From NCBI GenBank assembly GCA_002722705.1, contig PBMP01000097.1, positions 1-34,529 of the forward strand: DNA of 34,529 nt, read 5' to 3'. The notes beneath the pieces were generated by a model that had not been told where the DNA came from, made no database searches, and worked only from the letters and a program-made list of their open reading frames with translations. Below are positions 1-7,828 of this stretch, one piece after another. This stretch comes from Pseudobdellovibrionaceae bacterium. GTDB taxonomy: Bacteria; Bdellovibrionota; UBA1018; UBA6935. Every line of letters begins with the position of its first letter. The stretch's first letter is position 1. A program made the position numbers and the translations under genes.

Positions 1-740
1 TGTTTTTTTACAAAAGATTCAGGACGAGTAATATTCAAAAGTCTAGACTTTCCGAATTTTCCCCATTTCAAAAACACCGCAAGTTCAGGATTTGACTGTT
101 TTGAATGGATAACAAAAAACCCTTCTGGATTTTCTGTCATCGTTCGATTTCCATCTTTCACAGAGATAACCTGAGACTGATAATCATCAGTAGATGGCAT
201 AATATTTAGAACAGACTTTACTTTAAGTTTCTTTCTATATTTTCCAGAACGATGAGAAATCCATTTTAAATTAGATTTTCGATTTCGAACCTCTAATCCT
301 CGGTCACCATATCCTGTAATTTGAAAATGGTTTACTTTATCCTCAGAAAGAACCAAGACGTCACCAGTTGATTCGCCTGAATAAATTTCATCATGATAAA
401 ATTCAATAGTGTGAAGCGAATAAACCAATGGACTTTGATACCGAGCTTCGTATACGGCAGCTGAAACAGCTCCGGCTCTAGAAAGTCTTTTTACAACTAA
501 GACATAATAAGAACCGCAAGTATGACTCACTGGCTTAATAATAATCCGAGAGTGCTCAATATGATCAACAAAAGAACCTACTGGAGGTACAATTTGATCT
601 TCAGGAAAATTGCAATCTACTGAAGTTAAATCAAAGAGTGGATCGACACCTTTGTTCTTTGACTGAGATTTTACAGGTTGTGCACTTACAAGCATCGACG
701 AAAAAGTTCCTACTAACAAACATAATTTTAAATATTTCAT
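1..740 (-). CDS. Exported protein, partial (last gene of cassette 1, 3' end outside window)
   Basis: An open frame runs leftward from an ATG at 740 to the window edge without a stop (246 codons visible). An AAGGAT ribosome site precedes the ATG. The product begins MKYLKLCLLVGTFSSMLVSA, a clean signal peptide, so it is exported. The visible part looks beta-rich and has cysteines near residues 43 and 75; I recognise no domain. It lies 11 bases after the preceding exported-protein gene and is the third gene of a unit led by a TIGR02147 regulator. It occupies the same operon position as the gene at 27797-28693, and both contain an 'LAVFLK' stretch late in the chain, so they may be distant homologues (inference only). 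The function is unknown. Confidence 0.8.
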   Translation of the reverse strand, partial: MKYLKLCLLVGTFSSMLVSAQPVKSQSKNKGVDPLFDLTSVDCNFPEDQIVPPVGSFVDHIEHSRIIIKPVSHTCGSYYVLVVKRLSRAGAVSAAVYEARYQSPLVYSLHTIEFYHDEIYSGESTGDVLVLSEDKVNHFQITGYGDRGLEVRNRKSNLKWISHRSGKYRKKLKVKSVLNIMPSTDDYQSQVISVKDGNRTMTENPEGFFVIHSKQSNPELAVFLKWGKFGKSRLLNITRPESFVKK

Positions 741-751
741 TTTATATCCTT

Positions 752-1630
752 TCAACATTTATGTGATTGATTCAAAATTCTTTTTGACCACAAATCAATT
801 TCTGGAAAAAGTTCTTCATTTAATTCTTTAAAATCACTCCAACGATCTCTACTTCCTTGAATGTAATTTCGAAGAGAGTTATTTATAAAAATTAAAGTTT
901 TCACTGAACAGTTAAATTGATTTTTATAAATAGGGAATTCTAGATCCTCTATCGTAGCAGTGATAAAAAACTCAATTAAAGAAACCTGAAACTCAGAAAA
1001 ACGAATGAAATTTCTTTTATTTGTAGAGTCGATATAAGTAAAATGAGCCATGTACCAATTCAACTGTTTTGGAGCAAATTCTAAAATCTTATCTTCATAA
1101 GAAATCAGTGCATTTGAATCTTTACTTTCATAAATTTTTCTAAATACATTTTCATCAAAAGAAACCACTTCTTTTCTTAAAAAATCAACATAAGCCTTTA
1201 AAACACGTGCAGGATCTCCTGCGACATTTAAATGGTTATTATTTTTAATAAAATCAGAAATTTTAGAATGAAGTTTTAATCCTCGATTAAGGCCTCTAAC
1301 TAAAACTGATGAAAAATCATTAAAATCTGGATTTTTTTGAATCGTACATTGAAGTATATTTTGCATTTCTTGTTGATAAACAAATAAAGCCTCTTCCATT
1401 TGTCCTCTTTTTATTTTTTTCTGCAAAATTCTTTCAGACAAAAGTCGAAGCATCTCCTCTGCTTGATTACAAGGAAGAGATACATGATGAGGATCATCTG
1501 AACCTCCGTTATCAGAAGAGCTGGACCCTTGTTGGCCCTCCAGCGATTCTTCAACAACTATTTCTGGTTTTTTTACTGAACTTGCATTCGCAACAAAACC
1601 TATCAAAGATAGAATTATCCATTTTTTCAT
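752..1630 (-). CDS. Exported helical protein of cassette 1
   Basis: 292 residues with an N-terminal signal peptide (MKKWIILSLIGFVANASS) followed by a Ser/Gly/Asp-rich linker at about 35-48, then a mainly helical body beginning at a cysteine near residue 54. The start lies one base after the stop of the TIGR02147 regulator gene, whose last codons carry an AAAGG ribosome site, so the two are translated together. No named domain is recognised. The general plan (signal peptide, low-complexity linker, Cys, then 'VxRGL.L' near the middle) resembles the exported proteins at 3764-4591 and 28720-29874, suggesting one diverged family tied to TIGR02147 regulators. That relation is judged by eye and is weakest for this member. 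Role unknown; probably periplasmic or secreted. Confidence 0.85.
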   Translation of the reverse strand: MKKWIILSLIGFVANASSVKKPEIVVEESLEGQQGSSSSDNGGSDDPHHVSLPCNQAEEMLRLLSERILQKKIKRGQMEEALFVYQQEMQNILQCTIQKNPDFNDFSSVLVRGLNRGLKLHSKISDFIKNNNHLNVAGDPARVLKAYVDFLRKEVVSFDENVFRKIYESKDSNALISYEDKILEFAPKQLNWYMAHFTYIDSTNKRNFIRFSEFQVSLIEFFITATIEDLEFPIYKNQFNCSVKTLIFINNSLRNYIQGSRDRWSDFKELNEELFPEIDLWSKRILNQSHKC

Positions 1631-1631
1631 A

Positions 1632-2546
1632 CTACTTTTTTCCTTTCAGTGGAGTGATTTGAAATAATTCGATTCCCAAATGAAAAACTGTATTCTGATC
1701 TTGAATTTCGGAGGAAGAAGAGAGAGAGAGGGAGACCTTCCTCCGAAATTCATCAATCATTTTTTTTAACTCATCAATATGCTCATAAGGACAAGTTAAT
1801 GTAACTGAAGAGACATATCGCTCTTCATAGTCATCTTCAAATAATGCTTCTTTTGCTCTTTCAAGCATTTCAGATTGAAATTTTCTATAAATATGGTTGT
1901 ATTTACCGCTAGAATACTTCACATGAGGTTGTGACTGAACCCATGTATTGTTCTCTTTTCGAATCAAACCCATACGCTCTAAATCATGTATTGCCTGTTG
2001 AATTTCTGTGGTATTGACTTTATTTCTAAGTTTTTTTGAAATCCATTGTAAATCATTCTTAAAATCAGAAAGACCAATAATCTGTCTGACAGCGACATAG
2101 TACCAATGAGAGTAATAATTCCATTGAGACTTTTTTAATAATAATTGTTCGGACTCTTTCCCTTCGCTTGATGCACAGAGTCTCTGAAAATAGTATTCCT
2201 TATCTTTTCCTTTTTTTGATTGATTATAGAAAACTAAATTTTCAAAATAGATCGCTTCATGAGGATCTAAGTTCAAAGCCTCAATAAATCCTCTCATGGT
2301 ATTTAATGTTAAATTCCTTTTTCCTTGAATCACAAGCTTGAGATAACCTCTTGAGTTTTGACCCAGTCCTGCTTTTCTACAAAATGCACTTTCTGAAAAA
2401 GAAGGATTCTTCTTTTTTTTAGCTTCGTAAGAATTTGCTAAGAACTCTCGATAATCAACATAATTAAACACACTCAAAACCTCTGATGGAATCTGTCCAA
2501 TCGTTGGCTTTTTAGGTGGAAGAGATTCAAATACTGTTTCCTTCAT
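1632..2546 (-). CDS. TIGR02147 family regulator (cassette 1)
   Basis: 304 residues from the ATG at 2546, preferred over the upstream in-frame TTG (2576) because AAGAG lies 8 bases before it and the conserved part begins only at about residue 28. The N-terminal part 'FNYVDYREFLANSYEAKKK' followed by a helix-turn-helix-like stretch (about 50-95, 'AFCRKAGL...GKRNLTLNT') is the hallmark of TIGR02147 proteins; the C-terminal DUF4423-like half ends in a segment with alternating hydrophobic residues. These proteins are presumed cytoplasmic transcription regulators, but targets and ligands are not established. It is clearly paralogous to the 314-residue protein at 29895-30839 (shared 'FxxxDYRxFL', 'KRNL', 'YFxNLVFxxQxKKxxDK'). 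It heads a leftward unit with two exported-protein genes and is divergent from an HExxH peptidase gene, suggesting it controls both arms. Confidence 0.9.
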   Translation of the reverse strand: MKETVFESLPPKKPTIGQIPSEVLSVFNYVDYREFLANSYEAKKKKNPSFSESAFCRKAGLGQNSRGYLKLVIQGKRNLTLNTMRGFIEALNLDPHEAIYFENLVFYNQSKKGKDKEYYFQRLCASSEGKESEQLLLKKSQWNYYSHWYYVAVRQIIGLSDFKNDLQWISKKLRNKVNTTEIQQAIHDLERMGLIRKENNTWVQSQPHVKYSSGKYNHIYRKFQSEMLERAKEALFEDDYEERYVSSVTLTCPYEHIDELKKMIDEFRRKVSLSLSSSSEIQDQNTVFHLGIELFQITPLKGKK

Positions 2547-2572
2547 AGGAACTACTCTTAACGGTGTTGACA

Positions 2573-2623
2573 ACAAAGTTCAAAGACAAAATGACTTTTT
2601 GCGTTATTAATGTTGAACTTTGT
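2573..2623. promoter_or_regulatory. Perfect 11-bp inverted repeat in the divergent regulatory gap
   Basis: ACAAAGTTCAA at 2573-2583 is repeated inverted as TTGAACTTTGT at 2613-2623; centres are 40 bases apart. It lies between the TIGR02147 gene and the divergent peptidase gene. The rightward arm supplies a -35-like TTGAAC followed after 16 bases by TTAAAT (2635-2640), a plausible promoter for the peptidase; the leftward arm has the mirror image TTGAAC-N16-TTAAGA. An operator for the adjacent regulator is the natural reading, but this is inference. Confidence 0.45.
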
Positions 2624-2691
2624 CTACAAGTGAGTTAAATCGCTTTGTAAAGATAAGGTCGTATTAATGAATCAAGGAAAAGTAAAACAAA

Positions 2692-3666
2692 ATGATCTGG
2701 TATAAAAAGTTTATAAAAACAAGTTTTCAGATTATTTTTATCTGTTTTTCTACTTCTAAATCTTATGCAGATGTAAAAAAAGATGTCACCAGTGCAATTG
2801 AAGAAAGTTTTTCATTTGTACCATTGTCTCTTCTAGAGAAAGCACAAATTTCTAAAATTTCCATTAGATGGAGCTCTGCTCCCGTTTCTTTGCATGAAGA
2901 AGAAAAACCCACACATGCTCGTTTCATCCCTCAAGATAATCCTTCTCATATTCTTATCGAAATTCATCCTGGTTTAAAAAAAGTAAAATCTCTCATTGCC
3001 CATGAATGGTTTCATGGTTTTCATTATTCTTTAGTTCCTCAAGAAGAAACATGGCTGAAAGAAGGGATGGCTCAAACATTTGAATATTTGCTCTATCACA
3101 CCATTCATTTTGATAACCTAATGTCTTCTGAGAAAATTTTTGAAAGGAATCCTTTTTTTTATAACTCTTTTGAGGGAAAAAAAAGGATTCCTTATCAATA
3201 CGGATTAAGCTTTTTATGGACATGGTATCTCATCTCCCATTGCTCAAACGAAAAACCAAAAGATCTTTTTTTTAAAATTTTAGAAGTCGACTCTAAATTC
3301 ACTGGAATAAAACGACTTAAAGAAGCTTTAAAAAATACAAAATGTGATTCTATTGAAAATACATATTTAGATTTTCAAGTTGCTCGAATCTTAAATCAAA
3401 AGATCATCAATGAAAAAGACATTGATTTAAAGTTTTTTCTTATAAATGAAACAAAAAAAGTCAAACACAAGTGGACTTCTTTAGAAACCTTAAAAACGCT
3501 TTCTCCTTGGTCTCCAGCAAAACTAGAATATCCTCTTTCTCCTGAACAAAATTTAGTTCTTAAAAATAAGAAATTCATAGGAAAATGGATTCACCTGAAT
3601 TATCCGTATGAAGAATCTATTTTACCAAAAAATTCTTATTTTTATGTAGGATTTCCTACACTTTAA
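2692..3666 (+). CDS. Exported HExxH (gluzincin-like) peptidase, cassette 1
   Basis: 324 residues. The N-terminus (hydrophobic stretch about 8-26, ending 'SKSYA') is a signal peptide. The core motif is HEWFH at 104-108 and a glutamate in 'WLKEGMA' at 124, 16 residues after the second histidine: the zinc-binding HExxH...E pattern of gluzincin metallopeptidases. A second conserved block 'QYG..FLWTWYLISHC' lies at about 179-194. The protein at 30995-32056 shares the motif with exactly the same H-to-E spacing, the 'EE(T/S)W' lead-in, the QYG block and the late 'AR' segment, so they are paralogues. The ATG is 13 bases after AAGGA, a rather long spacing. Likely acts in the periplasm, the envelope or outside the cell; substrate unknown. 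Divergently arranged with the TIGR02147 regulator. Confidence 0.85.
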   Translation: MIWYKKFIKTSFQIIFICFSTSKSYADVKKDVTSAIEESFSFVPLSLLEKAQISKISIRWSSAPVSLHEEEKPTHARFIPQDNPSHILIEIHPGLKKVKSLIAHEWFHGFHYSLVPQEETWLKEGMAQTFEYLLYHTIHFDNLMSSEKIFERNPFFYNSFEGKKRIPYQYGLSFLWTWYLISHCSNEKPKDLFFKILEVDSKFTGIKRLKEALKNTKCDSIENTYLDFQVARILNQKIINEKDIDLKFFLINETKKVKHKWTSLETLKTLSPWSPAKLEYPLSPEQNLVLKNKKFIGKWIHLNYPYEESILPKNSYFYVGFPTL

Positions 3667-3763
3667 TGTAGACAAAAAACGACAGTATCTTCCTCTTTAT
3701 CGGTTGAACGATTGCGTAAAAAATAATCATTTCATAGTTTCTCTTCATAAAAGGAGAACAACT

Positions 3764-4591
3764 ATGAGAATAATTCAATTACTTACACTCATCCACTTGT
3801 GCTTATTTAGTGCACAAGCAAGTAGCTACCCTCGATGGGAATCATTTCCAACAGATTCTTGGGTTGGTTATTGTGATGATCAACTAGATATTTTAAACTT
3901 AGCAGAACAGGAAGCTTTGAGTTACAGGATTCAAGGGGATTTTGAAAATGCAACAAACGCTCTTTTAAACGGGCTTCGAGAAGCAAGTCGAATTGGACTT
4001 CCTCGATCTCCATATGCGTTAAATCCTTTTACTTCTAAAACCATTCATAGGAGTATTCAAGTTTCAGAAACACTTAAAAGAGAAAGACTCTCCAATGAAT
4101 CGATCTATGGATATCTGATTGCTGCATATGGATTTATTTCAGACGTAGCTTATCTTCATGATACCGTTTTTTATTTTCCTTATGAAGCAACGTACTGCTT
4201 CCCGTCCCCTGGATGTATTTCTAAAGAATACGAATCTCAAATTCGAGATCAAATGTTAGAATACGTACAAAAAGAAATTAGTTTTGGTCTTCACTCTTTG
4301 ATTGCTGAAAGAGGAGGAAGAGGGCTTCCTACGGTTGCTGCTGATGGAAAAGATTTTTTAATCGTAATGAGAGAAACCTTAGGTTTCGCTGCAACAGACC
4401 TCAGATCCGTTTGGGCTTCCGGCTTTAGATGTGAAATTAGAGGACTCAGGAGTTTAAAGAACAGAATCAGAAAATACCTCTCTCATCCCCCTCTCAATAG
4501 TGAAATCGCAAATCTTGCATTTATTGACTATGTTTACAGAAGATCTTCAGAGCTCGAAGATCGAATTTCTTTTTCTGATTGTCATTACTAA
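3764..4591 (+). CDS. Exported protein of the cassette-associated helical family
   Basis: 275 residues from the ATG at 3764, chosen over the frame's earlier start because AAGGAG lies 8 bases before it and a signal peptide (MRIIQLLTLIHLCLFSAQAS) follows directly. The mature protein opens with an aromatic segment and a Cys ('WVGYCDD', near residue 38), then helices, a Cys pair around residue 150, and a stretch 'MLEYVQKEISFGLHSLI...GGRGLPTV' followed by 'FAATDL'. This closely follows the order in the 384-residue protein of cassette 2 ('YVDYVREHLDFL...GGTRVVPI' then 'YAAQDL'), so I place them in one family. It is 97 bases downstream of the peptidase gene on the same strand, possibly co-transcribed. 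Function unknown. Confidence 0.82.
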   Translation: MRIIQLLTLIHLCLFSAQASSYPRWESFPTDSWVGYCDDQLDILNLAEQEALSYRIQGDFENATNALLNGLREASRIGLPRSPYALNPFTSKTIHRSIQVSETLKRERLSNESIYGYLIAAYGFISDVAYLHDTVFYFPYEATYCFPSPGCISKEYESQIRDQMLEYVQKEISFGLHSLIAERGGRGLPTVAADGKDFLIVMRETLGFAATDLRSVWASGFRCEIRGLRSLKNRIRKYLSHPPLNSEIANLAFIDYVYRRSSELEDRISFSDCHY

Positions 4592-4597
4592 AAAAAA

Positions 4598-4626
4598 GAG
4601 GAGACCCATTTATCATGGGTCTCCTC
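4598..4626 (-). terminator. Intrinsic terminator for the M1-like peptidase gene
   Basis: GAGGAGACCCAT at 4598-4609 pairs perfectly with ATGGGTCTCCTC at 4615-4626 (12 bp, 5-base loop). Read leftward, the stem is followed by seven Ts (complement of 4591-4597), the classical terminator form. On the + strand only an A run follows, so it serves the leftward gene; it may still slow rightward transcription. Confidence 0.85.
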
Positions 4627-4641
4627 AAAAGAATTAAATTA

Positions 4642-6009
4642 CTAGAGAATCTTATATAAGTCTTCCCCTGAAATTTTTCGATGAATAGAGTGCTCGGAAG
4701 AATTTGGCTCTATCCAAAGCTCTGAAGCATCCAATGTACTTTTATTTCCATAAACATATTCATCAAACAGTTGTTGATATGAGTTTCCAGAAAACAAATC
4801 CAACTCTACAATCAAGTCCTCAGTCGTAATCGGAGTCCAACTTTTTTTCTGATATAGAGACTTCATAAATAACTTCATCTCAATCGGCATCTTTGTGTTT
4901 CCATCTAAAAAACTAATAAAATTTTTTCCGTAACTATAGGCAAGTCGATTTGTTTTTTTAACATAAGGAAAGTCCAGCACAAGAGCTCGACGTTCTCTCA
5001 TGTTTTGATTTGAGAAATAACCCCCATCTCTCCAGCTGGCTAACGCTTCATCAATCCAACCTGAATTTCCATTCGCAGCCATTACCCCTCTTCCAAAAAA
5101 AGAATGAAAAAGTTCATGCTGAACTGCCCAAAGATTAGTCACCGTAGCTCCACAGTATTCCATTCCACCTAAACCCCAACGAGACAAATCAGCGTCATAG
5201 ACGATAAAAGAAGAATGGAGGTACGGACCATAGTCAGCTTCTAACTCATCCATTGTTTGTCTAATACTTTCTTCATATGAATTAAAATTCGAAATCGTTT
5301 TTGAGTACACGATCACAGGAATTACCTTTCCTGAAACTTTTGATTTGATCTCAAAACGACGTTCATTGAAACTCCCAAGCGGTGTCGTATGATAATAAAC
5401 AGAACTCGATGTATACTCTTTTGGGAAGGTGATTCTGAAGTCTCTATCACCAGTTCTTTCAATTTCTCCATTAGCAAAAATTTGTTGGTCTGCTGAAATT
5501 TTAAAGGAAACATCAAAAATCATTTCAACAGAATCATTCTCAAAACTTGAAGGAATATAGTTTTCTAAAAAAGAACGATCATCCAAATCTGCTAGCCAAA
5601 AAGCACTATCTACTCCTTTATCAGTGTATCGGAGTAGAAACTTTAAAGGAACTTCGACTCTTAAAGTATGAACACCGATCGAAGTAAGTTGATTCATTAC
5701 TCTAAATTTTGTTTCCTTTTTAGGAGAATCAACAAGAGGAGTTTCGATCTCCTTCCCATCTAATTCAACACGAGTGGGATTTTCTTTTAAATCAAAAAGA
5801 GGATATCCCTCTTCTTCTGTTTTAAATGAAATTTCTGCTTTAATTGAAGCACTTTTGTTTTCACTGTCGTAAGAAATGTAATAATGAGCGTTTAGAAAGT
5901 CCGGAAAAGTATAAAGCTTTTCTCCCTCACTAAAAGATGGATATGGATGAACAAAGTCAGCCGCATTAGTCTGAAAACTTAGAAATAATAAAAAAATAAA
6001 ACGATACAT
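4642..6009 (-). CDS. Secreted M1-family-like metallopeptidase
   Basis: 455 residues from the ATG at 6009, which has an AAGGGGG ribosome site and is followed by a signal peptide (MYRFIFLLFLSFQTNA). The N-terminal 200 residues look like the beta-sandwich of M1 aminopeptidases. A GGMEY motif at 281-285 corresponds to the family's GxMEN substrate motif, and HELFH at 298-302 is followed by E321 in 'WIDEALASW', matching the HExxH-x18-E zinc site of M1 enzymes. Classical M1 enzymes are 600-900 residues, so this is a short form lacking the long helical C-terminal domain. Likely cleaves peptides in the periplasm or outside the cell, which would suit a proteolytic lifestyle. It has its own promoter and terminator and so is a single-gene unit. 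Confidence 0.88.
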   Translation of the reverse strand: MYRFIFLLFLSFQTNAADFVHPYPSFSEGEKLYTFPDFLNAHYYISYDSENKSASIKAEISFKTEEEGYPLFDLKENPTRVELDGKEIETPLVDSPKKETKFRVMNQLTSIGVHTLRVEVPLKFLLRYTDKGVDSAFWLADLDDRSFLENYIPSSFENDSVEMIFDVSFKISADQQIFANGEIERTGDRDFRITFPKEYTSSSVYYHTTPLGSFNERRFEIKSKVSGKVIPVIVYSKTISNFNSYEESIRQTMDELEADYGPYLHSSFIVYDADLSRWGLGGMEYCGATVTNLWAVQHELFHSFFGRGVMAANGNSGWIDEALASWRDGGYFSNQNMRERRALVLDFPYVKKTNRLAYSYGKNFISFLDGNTKMPIEMKLFMKSLYQKKSWTPITTEDLIVELDLFSGNSYQQLFDEYVYGNKSTLDASELWIEPNSSEHSIHRKISGEDLYKIL

Positions 6010-6034
6010 GATTCCCCCTTCGTTATGAAAAGAG

Positions 6035-6062
6035 ATCATAAACCAGCAAACAGATATTCCAA
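6035..6062 (-). promoter_or_regulatory. Sigma-70-like promoter for the M1-like peptidase
   Basis: Read leftward: TTGGAA (6062-6057), 16 bases, TATGAT (6040-6035). A start about 7 bases on would give a roughly 20-base leader that still contains the GGGGG ribosome site before the ATG at 6009. Confidence 0.5.
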
Positions 6063-6082
6063 GAATTATTTTTTATTCTGAA

Positions 6083-7774
6083 CTAAGCTAATCGGTTTTG
6101 TTTCTGTTTCAGAATAAAAAATAAACCAATAATAACAAGTGACGCAATTAAGAAACCAACTAAAGGGGATACCCCCATCGCCGCAGGAACATAACCAATC
6201 GTTAAGGCTAGAAATGCAACAATGAGTGAATACGGAAGCTGAGTTCTCACATGATCAATATGATCACAACTACTCGCAATTGAACTCATAATCGTTGTAT
6301 CTGAAATAGGAGAACAGTGATCTCCAAAAATCGCTCCATCAAGCACAGCTCCCAATGTAATCATCGTTGCCAATCCATAAGTTCCGCCATCCAGTTCTAA
6401 AGCAATAGGCGCTGCTGTGGGTATTAAAATAGCCATGGTCCCCCAGCTTGTTCCAGTAGCAAATGCAGTGAGTCCAGAAATCACAAAAACTAATGCAGGA
6501 AACCAAAGTGGAGAAAGAACACCATCTACCCAGTGCACTAAAAACGGTCCCGTATGCAAAGAATCACAAGCAGCTTTTAAAGACCACGCCAGAATTAAAA
6601 TCAAATTAGGTAAGAAACTCCCTTTAATTCCCTTCCATGCGGCTTGAATTGCTGAAGAACATGAAATTCCTCCTTTAAAAACCGCCATTAAAACAGAAAC
6701 CAAAAGACCTGTTGCAGCTGCAACAGCGAGAATCAAAATATTGTTCTCTGAAGAAGAAATAACTTCTCTCCATAAAGAAAATGAAAATAAATCAAAAAAA
6801 GAAACCATCTTTCCAAGACCATTCCCATCAATCCATAATCCAATCATTAGAATAAAAAATAAAAGTCCGATAGGTGCAATTGCTGTCATTGCAGATATCT
6901 TGGCTTGAGAATCTGCTTCCACTGCGGAGAACGCTCCCGAAGTCAAAGGAGTGGCTCCTTCTCGAATGACCTGCCCCTTTTTCGCTCGTTCTTGAGCTTT
7001 TTTCATAGGACCAAAATCCACATTAAAAAATACATTTGCAAAAACAAAGACCAACATCAAAAAGCAATAAAATCGAAACCCAAGCGCATCAAAAAACAAA
7101 GAGTAGCCGTCTTTTCCTAACGCTAAAGTTTTAGAGGCACTATCAAAAAGCCCCACCTCATATCCAATCCAAGTACTCACTAAAGCAACTCCAGCCACAG
7201 GAGCACTCGTGGCATCCACTAAAAAAGCTAATTTTTCTCGACTAATAAGTTTTTCATCAGTCACAGGTCTCATTGCTGAACCTACAATCATCGTATTGGC
7301 ATAATCATCGATAAAAATCGCAAGTCCCATAAATGCAGTTGCGATTTGCGTTCCGCGAGCTGAATCCGAAATTTTTAAGAGAATTCGAACGATTCCCATC
7401 AACCCACCAGAGGCGATCACCACTCCAATCATTCCCATGACTGCGGTGACAAAAGCTACAATTTGGAGATTCACAGGATCGACTGCAGTTCCCCAAATAG
7501 AACTTCCTGTTGTTTTGACCCCTGCAACCCAAGCCCCCAGCTCCGTCTCATGTCCTGGAACCTGAGATAGAAATCCTCCCACTACGACTGCAATAAAAAG
7601 AGAAGGAATCAGTTTTTGAGTCACCCAAGCCATACAAACTGCTAATAATGGGGGGATGACCGAATACCAGTAGATTTTTTCTGCTCGTGGAGCGAAAAAA
7701 TAAACCAAACCGACCAAAACGATAAACGTAATGATTCCTGGGAGATAGTTCTTTTTCTTTTGAATTTCGTTCAT
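6083..7774 (-). CDS. Na+/H+ antiporter, NhaC family
   Basis: 563 residues, hydrophobic throughout with about eleven or twelve membrane segments. The C-terminal signature 'GAIFGDHCSPISDTTIMSS' followed by 'CDHIDHVRTQLPY' is diagnostic of the NhaC/Na_H_antiporter family, as is 'FIDDYANT' near residue 155. These inner-membrane proteins exchange sodium (some members other substrates, such as malate for lactate) for protons. The ATG at 7774 has a GAGGAG site 8 bases before it. It starts only 54 bases from the divergent Na+-coupled amino-acid symporter, so the pair may couple sodium export with sodium-driven amino-acid uptake; the pairing is an inference from position. The exact exchanged substrate cannot be read from sequence. 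Confidence 0.92.
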   Translation of the reverse strand: MNEIQKKKNYLPGIITFIVLVGLVYFFAPRAEKIYWYSVIPPLLAVCMAWVTQKLIPSLFIAVVVGGFLSQVPGHETELGAWVAGVKTTGSSIWGTAVDPVNLQIVAFVTAVMGMIGVVIASGGLMGIVRILLKISDSARGTQIATAFMGLAIFIDDYANTMIVGSAMRPVTDEKLISREKLAFLVDATSAPVAGVALVSTWIGYEVGLFDSASKTLALGKDGYSLFFDALGFRFYCFLMLVFVFANVFFNVDFGPMKKAQERAKKGQVIREGATPLTSGAFSAVEADSQAKISAMTAIAPIGLLFFILMIGLWIDGNGLGKMVSFFDLFSFSLWREVISSSENNILILAVAAATGLLVSVLMAVFKGGISCSSAIQAAWKGIKGSFLPNLILILAWSLKAACDSLHTGPFLVHWVDGVLSPLWFPALVFVISGLTAFATGTSWGTMAILIPTAAPIALELDGGTYGLATMITLGAVLDGAIFGDHCSPISDTTIMSSIASSCDHIDHVRTQLPYSLIVAFLALTIGYVPAAMGVSPLVGFLIASLVIIGLFFILKQKQNRLA

Positions 7775-7828
7775 TCTTCAGCTCCTCAACTTGACGCTAT
7801 GCGCTCACTATAATAGAGAACAAGGATT

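Noticed and set aside
4598-4626. Hairpin as terminator of the rightward gene ending at 4591
   Set aside because: On the + strand it is followed by A residues rather than Ts; the T run is on the leftward side only.
7791-7814. TTGACG and TATAAT before the symporter gene as one promoter
   Set aside because: The spacing is only 12 bases, too short for a sigma-70 promoter; the TATAAT may still be used alone, but this is not supported.
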